Assembly: GCA_900552875.1 (NCBI GenBank)
Contig: USCS01000110.1
Span: 1 to 5,513 of the forward strand
Source: an uncultured Collinsella sp.
Lineage (GTDB): Bacteria > Actinomycetota > Coriobacteriia > Coriobacteriales > Coriobacteriaceae
Direction of reading: 5' to 3'
Length of the DNA: 5,513 nucleotides
Shown here in pieces: positions 1-4,022 of this stretch. Position 1 is the stretch's first letter; each line of letters begins with the position of its first letter. The notes under the pieces were generated by a model. It searched no databases. It worked only from the letters and a program-made list of their open reading frames with translations, and was not told where the DNA came from. Made by a program: the position numbers and the translations under genes.

Positions 1-125
1 CCGCGGCTGCGGCGACCGATATCCGCGAGCATCGACGAGACATCCTTAAAATAGCGAAGGATGAACGCGTTGAGGTTGATGCTAAGAAGCGTCTCGTCCA
101 TATCGAAAACGACTGCTTTGAGCAC
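1..125 (-). CDS. HAD-superfamily hydrolase, N-terminal fragment (3' end outside window)
   Basis: Reading leftwards from a GTG at 125-123, 41 codons are open to the window edge. The product begins VLKAVVFDMDETLLSINLNA. The segment VVFDMDETL is HAD motif I (DxDxT/V): in this family the first Asp (residue 8) is the nucleophile and the second (residue 10) the acid/base, usually for phosphate-ester hydrolysis with Mg2+. The residues after the motif (NAFILRYFKDV) are helical, as expected for the start of a cap domain. An AAAGG Shine-Dalgarno at 137-133 lies 7 nt upstream of the GTG. The frame stays open upstream to a TAG at 197-195 with no ATG, GTG or TTG, so a longer form would need a rare start such as ATT at 158-156 (see findings). 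The substrate cannot be inferred. The gene is divergent from rpsA. Confidence 0.85.
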   Translation of the reverse strand, partial: MLKAVVFDMDETLLSINLNAFILRYFKDVSSMLADIGRRSR

Positions 126-212
126 GCGGGCACCTTTCTCGAAAAATCGTTCCAGAATCGTTGGCTCCGGATACTTTACCCCAAAGCCGTATGCCTAACT
201 GCCTATCGTCAG

Positions 213-236
213 CTTATGGGGACGGTCGTCCATAAG
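213..236. repeat. Imperfect inverted repeat (hairpin/dyad) upstream of rpsA
   Basis: CTTAT (213-217) pairs with ATAAG (232-236) and GGAC (220-223) with GTCC (228-231), leaving a two-G bulge at 218-219. No T-run follows on either strand, so it is not an intrinsic terminator. It ends two bases before the candidate -35 at 238, a position that would suit a regulator-binding dyad. No known operator was recognised. Confidence 0.45.
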
Positions 237-237
237 A

Positions 238-266
238 TTGCGAAAAAGTCTCCATACGAGTAAAAA
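238..266 (+). promoter_or_regulatory. Candidate sigma-70-type promoter P1 for rpsA
   Basis: TTGCGA (238-243) and TAAAAA (261-266) are separated by exactly 17 bp. Each matches four of six consensus positions. Transcription would start near 273, giving a leader of about 168 nt before the TTG start. Pattern match only. Confidence 0.4.
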
Positions 267-280
267 ATCGCAGTTCACGC

Positions 281-309
281 TTGAAATCGAAATGATTTCC
301 CCGTAATCT
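281..309 (+). promoter_or_regulatory. Candidate promoter P2 for rpsA containing a dyad in its spacer
   Basis: TTGAAA (281-286) lies 17 bp before TAATCT (304-309); TATACG at 309-314 is an overlapping -10-like alternative with poorer spacing. A perfect inverted repeat, GAAATC (283-288) and GATTTC (294-299) around a 5-nt spacer, overlaps the -35 and the spacer, where a repressor could block polymerase. The -10 matches only three of six positions, so this is weaker than P1. Confidence 0.3.
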
Positions 310-425
310 ATACGAACGTGATTGCATAAGCGTCACATTAGTATCTGTCGGCTCCCGAGTGTTCCTAAACGTTGTGTGCTTGTCGCACCCTTCTGTAGGT
401 CCTAGCAATCGGGGCCCCGTAGTTC

Positions 426-433
426 GAAAGGGG
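426..433 (+). promoter_or_regulatory. Ribosome-binding site that fixes the rpsA TTG start
   Basis: GAAAGGGG ends 7 nt before TTG 441. No ATG or GTG with a comparable site exists in this frame nearby. The GGGG at 430-433 can pair with CCCC at 415-418 inside the palindrome CGGGGCCCCG (410-419), which could partly mask the site. Confidence 0.7.
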
Positions 434-440
434 TCCACCT

Positions 441-1598
441 TTGAGTGAGATTCAGAACTCGTCCATTTTCTCTCTTGACGATGTCAACGAGGAGGAGATG
501 AACAACCTCATCGACGGTACGATTACCGACTTTGATGAGGGCGATCTCGTTAACGGCACTGTCGTTAAGATCGAGCATGACGAGGTGCTCGTTGACATCG
601 GATTCAAGTCCGAGGGCGTTATCCCGGTCCGCGAGCTGTCCATCCGCAAGGACGCTAACCCTGCAGACATCGTTGCACTCGGTGATCCCATCGAGGCTCT
701 GGTTCTCCAGAAGGAGGACAAGGACGGTCGTCTGGTCCTGTCCAAGAAGCGTGCCGAGTACGAGCGTGCTTGGAACCGCATCGAGGAGAAGTTCAACTCC
801 GGCGAGAACGTCGAGGGCGAGGTTATCGAGGTTGTCAAGGGCGGCCTGATCCTCGACATCGGCCTGCGTGGCTTCCTGCCCGCTTCCCTCGTCGACCTCC
901 GTCGCGTCAAGGACCTCACCTCCTACATGGGCACCCGCATCGAGGCCCGCGTCATCGAGATGGACCGCAACCGCAACAACGTCGTCCTCTCGCGTCGCGT
1001 CGTGCTCGAGGAGTCCCGTAAGGCCGAGCGCTCCGAGATTCTGTCCAAGCTCAAGTCTGGCATGCGTCTCCAGGGCACCGTTTCCTCCATCGTTGACTTC
1101 GGCGCCTTCGTCGACCTCGGCGGTATCGACGGCCTCATCCACATCTCCGAGCTCTCCGTGAACCACCCCTCCGAGGTCGTCAAGGTCGGCCAGGAGGTCG
1201 AGGTTGAGGTTCTCGACGTCGATCTCAACCGCGAGCGCATCTCCCTTGGTCTCAAGCAGACCACCGAGGATCCGTGGCGCGCACTGGTCAAGAAGTACCC
1301 CGTCGGTGCTATCGTCGAGGGCACTGTGACCAAGCTTGTCCCGTTCGGCGCTTTCGTCGACCTGGGCGAGGGCATCGAGGGCCTGGTGCACATTTCCGAG
1401 ATGGCCAACAAGCACGTCGATCAGCCTTCTCAGGTCACCCACGTGGGCGACAAGGTTCAGGTCAAGGTCATGGAGATCGACCTCGACCGTCGTCGTATCT
1501 CCCTGTCCATGAAGTCCGCTGCTGAGACTCTGGGCGTCGAGATCGAGGTCACCCCGCTGCCTTCCGAGAAGAAGGACGAGGAGACCGACGCCGAGTAA
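441..1598 (+). CDS. rpsA: 30S ribosomal protein S1
   Basis: Bacterial S1 binds single-stranded mRNA on the small ribosomal subunit and helps recruit and unfold transcripts for initiation. The 385-residue product carries four S1 (OB-fold) repeats at about residues 34-104, 121-186, 206-273 and 289-357. Repeats 3 and 4 carry nearly identical RNA-binding strands, DFGAFVDLGGIDGLIHISE and PFGAFVDLGEGIEGLVHISE, and each ends in the R-[RE]-[IR]-S-L type strand (ERISLGLK, RRISLSMK). Four repeats is the usual actinobacterial form; E. coli S1 has six. The N-terminus is acidic (DDVNEEEM), as expected for ribosome docking, and the last ~15 residues are a charged, probably disordered tail. The start is TTG, supported by the GAAAGGGG site 7 nt upstream. 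Codon use is strongly biased to C-ending codons in the 3' two thirds, as in highly expressed genes. It appears monocistronic, with its own terminator. Confidence 0.97.
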   Translation: MSEIQNSSIFSLDDVNEEEMNNLIDGTITDFDEGDLVNGTVVKIEHDEVLVDIGFKSEGVIPVRELSIRKDANPADIVALGDPIEALVLQKEDKDGRLVLSKKRAEYERAWNRIEEKFNSGENVEGEVIEVVKGGLILDIGLRGFLPASLVDLRRVKDLTSYMGTRIEARVIEMDRNRNNVVLSRRVVLEESRKAERSEILSKLKSGMRLQGTVSSIVDFGAFVDLGGIDGLIHISELSVNHPSEVVKVGQEVEVEVLDVDLNRERISLGLKQTTEDPWRALVKKYPVGAIVEGTVTKLVPFGAFVDLGEGIEGLVHISEMANKHVDQPSQVTHVGDKVQVKVMEIDLDRRRISLSMKSAAETLGVEIEVTPLPSEKKDEETDAE

Positions 1599-1622
1599 AT
1601 CGGTTTGACGATCACTTGTTTT

Positions 1623-1656
1623 AAGGGATCCGTCCGCAATGGACGGATCCCTTTTT
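1623..1656 (+). terminator. Rho-independent terminator of rpsA
   Basis: A perfect 13-bp stem pairs AAGGGATCCGTCC (1623-1635) with GGACGGATCCCTT (1641-1653) around the loop GCAAT. Five T residues (1652-1656) follow. It lies 24 nt after the rpsA stop. The opposite strand lacks a T-run, so it is directional. Confidence 0.93.
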
Positions 1657-1907
1657 GCATTTGACGCCGAGATGCGCGATGCTGCCGGGCTGTCCACAGG
1701 CTATTGGTTTGTCGGTGCATGAAAAAAATGCAGACATCCCGCCTCGGGGAGGAGGCGGGAACGCACCGAGTAGACGGAGGGGTGCGGAGCGCGGTCGCGT
1801 CTCGACTGACGACGTTGCCCATCGACAGGACCATTGTAACGCATGGCGGTTCTTGGTTTATCGTGTCGAGCGTTTGCGTTGTGCCATTGCCTGCGGCAAC
1901 GGTGTGT
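1657..1907. other. Intergenic region between the rpsA terminator and the rnpB promoter
   Basis: No open frame here has a plausible ribosome-binding site together with protein-like composition; short frames on both strands overlap one another and run into rnpB. The notable content is the nested hairpin at 1712-1786. A TTGCC/GGCAA inverted repeat at 1887-1899 overlaps the rnpB promoter. In 1787-1880 I see nothing specific. Confidence 0.55.
1712..1786. other. Nested, alternatively pairing hairpin element (candidate structured RNA)
   Basis: TCGGTGC (1712-1718) is perfectly complementary to GCACCGA (1763-1769). Inside it, CCCGCCTC (1738-1745) pairs with GAGGCGGG (1752-1759) around GGGGAG. The 3' outer arm can instead pair downstream: CGCACC (1762-1767) with GGTGCG (1781-1786). 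A TGCAT/ATGCA repeat flanks an A7 run at 1716-1732. Read on the minus strand, the 8-bp stem is followed 9 nt later by seven T residues, so a weak leftward terminator is possible, but no minus-strand gene is seen nearby. No known RNA family was recognised. Confidence 0.4.
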
Positions 1908-1913
1908 TACACT
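1887..1913 (+). promoter_or_regulatory. Promoter of rnpB
   Basis: TACACT (1908-1913) is a good -10, and it puts the start at about 1920-1921, exactly where the RNase P RNA P1 helix begins. The -35 is poor: TTGCCT (1887-1892) has only a 15-bp spacer, and the 17-bp position reads CATTGC. The agreement between -10 and RNA 5' end is the main support. Confidence 0.65.
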
Positions 1914-1920
1914 CTTGCAC

Positions 1921-2284
1921 TGCTGAGTGGGCCAGACGGTCGCGCGATGTGCTGCTTGCAGCACGCGTGAGGAAAGTCCGGGCTCCAGAGGGCGGGATGC
2001 CGGCTAACGGCCGGGCGGAGTGATCCGACGGAAAGCGCCGCAGAAAAGAAGACTCCCACCTGCGCCGCAAGGCGTAAAGGGAAAAGCTGAAACGGTGGTG
2101 TAAGAGACCACCAGCGTCGTGGCAACACGGCGGCTTGGCAAGCCCCATCCGGAGCAAGCGCGAATAGGAACGCTATGGGCCGGCCCGGTCCGCGTTCGGG
2201 TAGCGTGCGTGGAGCTGCACGGTAACGTGCAGACAAGATAAATGACCGTTCACGACAGAACCCGGCTTATAGGCCCACTCAGCA
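1921..2284 (+). ncRNA. rnpB: RNase P RNA, bacterial type A (M1 RNA)
   Basis: This is the catalytic RNA that, with the RnpA protein, removes 5' leaders from pre-tRNAs. The ends form a perfect 13-bp P1 helix: TGCTGAGTGGGCC (1921-1933) with GGCCCACTCAGCA (2272-2284). The universally conserved CR-I segment GAGGAAAGTCCGGGCTCC lies at 1969-1986. The CR-V segment ACAGAACCCGGCTTAT (2255-2270) is preceded by AGACAAGATAAATGACCG (2231-2248). P3 is visible as GTGCTGC (1949-1955) with GCAGCAC (1958-1964). P12 is a short stem with a GCAA loop (2062-2075). P18 is a 7-bp stem capped by the GNRA loop GTAA (2215-2232). The length of about 364 nt and the P16-P18 region fit type A. In the L15 substrate-binding loop the motif reads GGC (2137-2139), where E. 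coli has GGU. Both ends are inferred from P1. Confidence 0.97.
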
Positions 2285-2298
2285 ACTATGTTGACGCT

Positions 2299-2409
2299 GC
2301 GACGGCGTCAGCTGGCCGATTTGGCGCTCATTCGTCGGTCGCCGCCATAAGGCGTGCTCCCTCCTCTTTCGGGCCAAATCGACTCAGCTGACGCCGTCTC
2401 GCTGTTTTT
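2299..2409 (+). terminator. Long inverted-repeat terminator after rnpB
   Basis: GACGGCGTCAGCTG (2301-2314) pairs perfectly with CAGCTGACGCCGTC (2385-2398). After a small internal loop, CGATTTGGC (2317-2325) pairs with GCCAAATCG (2373-2381). Two more pairs at the base (2299-2300 with 2401-2402) are possible across a 2-nt bulge. The apical 47 nt contain a small CGCC/GGCG stem with loop ATAA (2343-2354). Five T residues (2405-2409) follow. It starts about 15 nt after rnpB and is the only terminator-like element there, but its arms and loop are far longer than in a standard terminator. Confidence 0.7.
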
Positions 2410-2549
2410 ATCTGGTCATCGGCCGTCTCATTTCTGTTGCAATCTCGTCTTTCAAGGCACCTTGCTCGCGCTGACGGGTTCTCGCTTTCGTTGACGGAAT
2501 CATCGGCGGTTCCGTTCTTGGCATCTCGCTGTTTTTGCCTGATCATCGG
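2397..2549 (+). repeat. Degenerate direct repeats between rnpB and yigZ
   Basis: Two 26-nt copies, at 2397-2422 and 2524-2549, share TCTCGCTGTTTTT at the left and TCATCGG at the right and agree at 23 of 26 positions; all three differences are transitions. A third, more diverged copy at 2480-2506 keeps the TCTCGCT head and the TCATCGG tail. The first copy includes the T-run of the rnpB terminator. Confidence 0.55.
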
Positions 2550-2639
2550 TGTCGCCGTTCTATTTACCGGGGTTATCGGTACGGCCTTTGCCGTATTATT
2601 GAGGCTGTTTGTTGCTGCGCTTTATTCTGTTGAGGGACT
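2410..2639. other. Intergenic region between the rnpB terminator and yigZ
   Basis: No supported gene. An open plus frame from TTG 2437 passes through a T-rich, therefore hydrophobic, stretch and on into yigZ in the wrong frame, with no ribosome-binding site. The contents are the degenerate repeats, an ACGGAA/TTCCGT hairpin (2495-2500 with 2511-2516) and the TACGGC/GCCGTA dyad at 2580-2595. Confidence 0.5.
2580..2599 (+). promoter_or_regulatory. Candidate yigZ -10 element overlapping a dyad
   Basis: TATTAT (2594-2599) matches the -10 consensus at five of six positions and would start transcription near 2606, about 37 nt before the gene. The perfect inverted repeat TACGGC (2580-2585) / GCCGTA (2590-2595) overlaps it. 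No good -35 is present (GGTTAT at 17 bp). Confidence 0.35.
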
Positions 2640-2642
2640 TTG

Positions 2643-3278
2643 TTGGACAGCTATTTTACTCTGCAATCGAATATTGAGGCTTCGGGCGAGTTTGTGGACC
2701 GCAAGAGCCGGTTTATTGCCCAGCTGGTCCATATTGAGTCCGAGGACGAGGCGAATGCCTTTATCGAGATGGTTCGCAAGCGTCATTACGACGCTCGACA
2801 CAATGTTCCCGCGTGGATTTTGGTCGATGGACGCGAGCGCCAGAGCGATGATGGTGAGCCGAGCCGCACGAGCGGTATGCCGACGCTCGAGGTGTTGCGC
2901 GGTGCGGAGCTCAAAAATGTTTGCTGCGTAGTGACGCGCTATTTTGGCGGCACGCTGTTGGGGCCGGGCGGCCTGGTTCGCGCCTATACTGCGGCGACGC
3001 AAGCGGCGGTGGCCGCGGCTCAGGAGGCCGGGCGGATCGTCGAGATGACGAGTGTCGTGCCTGTTGACGTGCATGTGGCCTATCCGCAGTATGAGCAGGT
3101 GCTTCGCTTGGCCCAGGATTCCGGTGCCAAGGTTTCGGATACCGAGTACGCGGATGCCGTGACACTTCATTTGGTGTTTAAGGCGGGGGAGCAGGAGTCG
3201 TTTTGCGCTAAGATGCGCGAGCTTATGGCGGGGCGCGAAGAGATTGAGGTCAGCACTCCCGAATTTGCCGAGTTCTAA
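2643..3278 (+). CDS. yigZ: YigZ/IMPACT family protein (UPF0029 plus DUF1949-like C-terminus)
   Basis: The product is 211 residues from TTG 2643, close to the usual ~200-220 for bacterial YigZ. The N-terminal Impact domain (about residues 15-125) contains the family signature: KSRFIA near residue 22, ARHNVPAWI near 51, DGEPSRTSGMPTL near 70, and VVTRYFGGTLLGPGGLVRAY at about 96-115. The C-terminal ~70 residues fit the ferredoxin-like DUF1949 domain. Eukaryotic IMPACT regulates GCN2 signalling; the role of the bacterial proteins is not settled, so no reaction is assigned. An in-frame stop at 2631-2633 limits the start to TTG 2640 or TTG 2643. The GAGGGA site (2632-2637) is 5 nt from 2643 but only 2 nt from 2640, favouring 2643. 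A terminator follows in the convergent gap. Confidence 0.92.
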   Translation: MDSYFTLQSNIEASGEFVDRKSRFIAQLVHIESEDEANAFIEMVRKRHYDARHNVPAWILVDGRERQSDDGEPSRTSGMPTLEVLRGAELKNVCCVVTRYFGGTLLGPGGLVRAYTAATQAAVAAAQEAGRIVEMTSVVPVDVHVAYPQYEQVLRLAQDSGAKVSDTEYADAVTLHLVFKAGEQESFCAKMRELMAGREEIEVSTPEFAEF

Positions 3279-3281
3279 CGG

Positions 3282-3332
3282 CGACGGCCGGCGTGCTTTT
3301 GGACGGATCCCAAGCACACCGACCGTCGTTTT
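3282..3332 (+). terminator. Terminator of yigZ in the convergent gap
   Basis: The 17-nt arms at 3282-3298 and 3312-3328 (CGACGG...GTGCTT and AAGCAC...CCGTCG) enclose a 13-nt loop and are followed by TTTT (3329-3332). In plus-strand RNA, 15 of 17 positions pair and two are C-A mismatches. In minus-strand RNA, the same two positions become G-U wobbles and the stem is continuous, but no T-run follows there. It lies 3 nt after the yigZ stop. Confidence 0.7.
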
Positions 3333-3345
3333 ATGTCGCTGCCGT

Positions 3346-3792
3346 TTACTCGGCGAGCTGCTTTAGTACATCACAGGCGATTTCGACGGCATCGTCGATG
3401 CAACCGGGACAGCTGCGGAGCGGACCCTTGTCCGATCCGATGCCCTTGAGCGTGCCGCAGACGGTCGTCGTGTTCTTCTCGCCAAAGCGCTTGGCAATCT
3501 CGCGCGACAGCTTGTAGGTCTGGCCCTTGGTCTTCGGGTTTTCCATGCCATCGCTCATTACAAAGCCCATGATGGCCACGGCGCCCGAGATGGCGCCGCA
3601 GGTCTCGGTCATACCGCCCATGCCGGCGCCAAAGCCCTCGGTGAGGGTAAAGGCGACCTGGGGGTCGAGCCCGACAGCGGGCGCGAGCGTGCAGGCGACG
3701 GCCTGGGCGCAGTTAAAGCCACGGGCGTGGTATTCGGCAGCCTGAGCCTGACAGGCGGTGATGTCGAGCTGGGCCGTATCGATTTGCTTCAT
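3346..3792 (-). CDS. C_GCAxxG_C_C family (putative redox-active) protein
   Basis: This 148-residue protein is rich in ordered cysteines: Cys14, 28, 34, 65, 112, 128, 131 and 140. The family pattern is visible as GFNCAQAV (Cys28), then a glycine-rich FGAGMGGMTETCGAISGAV (Cys65), then VCGTLKG (Cys112), and a closing CPGC pair (Cys128/131). These match the C_GCAxxG_C_C family, predicted to be redox-active or metal/cofactor-binding; its biochemical function is not established. No signal peptide or membrane segment is evident, so it is probably cytosolic. The start at 3792 is chosen because AAGGAG (3804-3799) lies 6 nt upstream. The frame extends 36 codons further, but that extension has no comparable site. 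The gene is divergent from metY and convergent with yigZ. Involvement in sulfur or redox metabolism is inference from cysteines and neighbour only. Confidence 0.9.
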   Translation of the reverse strand: MKQIDTAQLDITACQAQAAEYHARGFNCAQAVACTLAPAVGLDPQVAFTLTEGFGAGMGGMTETCGAISGAVAIMGFVMSDGMENPKTKGQTYKLSREIAKRFGEKNTTTVCGTLKGIGSDKGPLRSCPGCIDDAVEIACDVLKQLAE

Positions 3793-3813
3793 CGTTGTCT
3801 CCTTGGTTACGGT

Positions 3814-3833
3814 GTACCCGCTTATGGTACCCG
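3814..3833. repeat. Two GTACCCG direct repeats upstream of the C_GCAxxG_C_C gene
   Basis: GTACCCG occurs at 3814-3820 and 3827-3833, 13 bp start to start. The pair sits 22-41 bp upstream of the start codon at 3792, so it lies in the probable 5' untranslated or promoter region. It could be a tandem protein-binding site, but a repeat this short can arise by chance. Confidence 0.25.
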
Positions 3834-3930
3834 TGACGGGGCATGTAATCATCGAGAGCTTCATGTATGCCTCGTTTTTATCTATCGAGCAAATGCCCAA
3901 GGCTTGAGATAAATACCTCTGATCAATTTG

Positions 3931-4016
3931 TCCCTTAACCTACCTTGGGGATGGGTTGAGAGGGGTGCAGGGTAGCGGTATCGTGAACCGAATAAAATGT
4001 AACCCAGGCAAGGGAG
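3931..4016 (+). promoter_or_regulatory. Structured metY leader with alternative RBS-sequestering pairings
   Basis: Two folds compete. In the first, CCCTTAACC (3932-3940) pairs with GGTTGAG plus GG (3954-3963, one bulged A, one wobble), leaving the ribosome-binding site AAGGGAG (4010-4016) free. In the second, GGGTT (3953-3957) pairs with AACCC (4001-4005) and CCTT (3943-3946) with AAGG (4010-4013), hiding it; this fold encloses a CGGT/ACCG hairpin (3976-3990). TCCCTT (3931-3936) is also directly complementary to AAGGGA (4010-4015). The consensus cores of SAM-I, SAM-IV and T-box leaders were not found. Switching is inferred from pairing alone. No convincing promoter was located. Confidence 0.4.
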
Positions 4017-4022
4017 CTAGAT

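Larger units (their letters stand above)
126..440. other. Divergent intergenic region, HAD gene / rpsA
   Basis: These 315 bases hold no convincing gene. The only open frame of any length is a minus-strand run at 214-438 without a credible ribosome-binding site. The stretch is AT-richer than the genes. It contains a hairpin at 213-236, two candidate sigma-70-like promoters facing rpsA (238-266 and 281-309), a perfect dyad at 283-299, and a 10-bp palindrome at 410-419 just upstream of the rpsA Shine-Dalgarno. If either promoter is used, the rpsA leader is roughly 125-170 nt, long enough for post-transcriptional control. Confidence 0.6.

Noticed and set aside
317..337. CRP-like GTGA...TCACA upstream of rpsA
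   Set aside because: The half-sites are 11 nt apart rather than the 6 of a CRP site, and the rest of the motif does not match.
402..1697. 431-codon minus-strand open frame antisense to rpsA
   Set aside because: It mirrors the biased codons of rpsA, giving a repetitive Leu/Asp/Val-rich translation with no domain, no credible start site, and an extension through the rpsA terminator.
1690..1698. CTGTCCACA, 8 of 9 match to the actinobacterial DnaA box TTGTCCACA
   Set aside because: A single box with no cluster, no AT-rich unwinding region and no dnaA or dnaN nearby; not evidence of an origin.
2437..2931. Plus-strand open frame with a hydrophobic stretch (about 2530-2631), possible small membrane protein
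   Set aside because: TTG start without a Shine-Dalgarno, the hydrophobicity follows from T-rich DNA, and two thirds of the frame lies inside yigZ in another frame.
1640..3311. Shared 12-mer TGGACGGATCCC in the rpsA terminator (1640-1651) and the yigZ terminator loop (3300-3311)
   Set aside because: About one 12-mer repeat is expected by chance in a window of this size, and the two copies occupy different structural positions.
2622..3317. 231-codon minus-strand open frame antisense to yigZ
   Set aside because: The sense strand carries the unmistakable IMPACT signature; the antisense product matches nothing and starts inside the yigZ terminator.
3904..3932. TTGAGA at 3904-3909 as a -35 for metY
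   Set aside because: The position 17 bp downstream reads TTTGTC, not a -10; TAAAAT at 3993-3998 likewise lacks a -35. No metY promoter is called.
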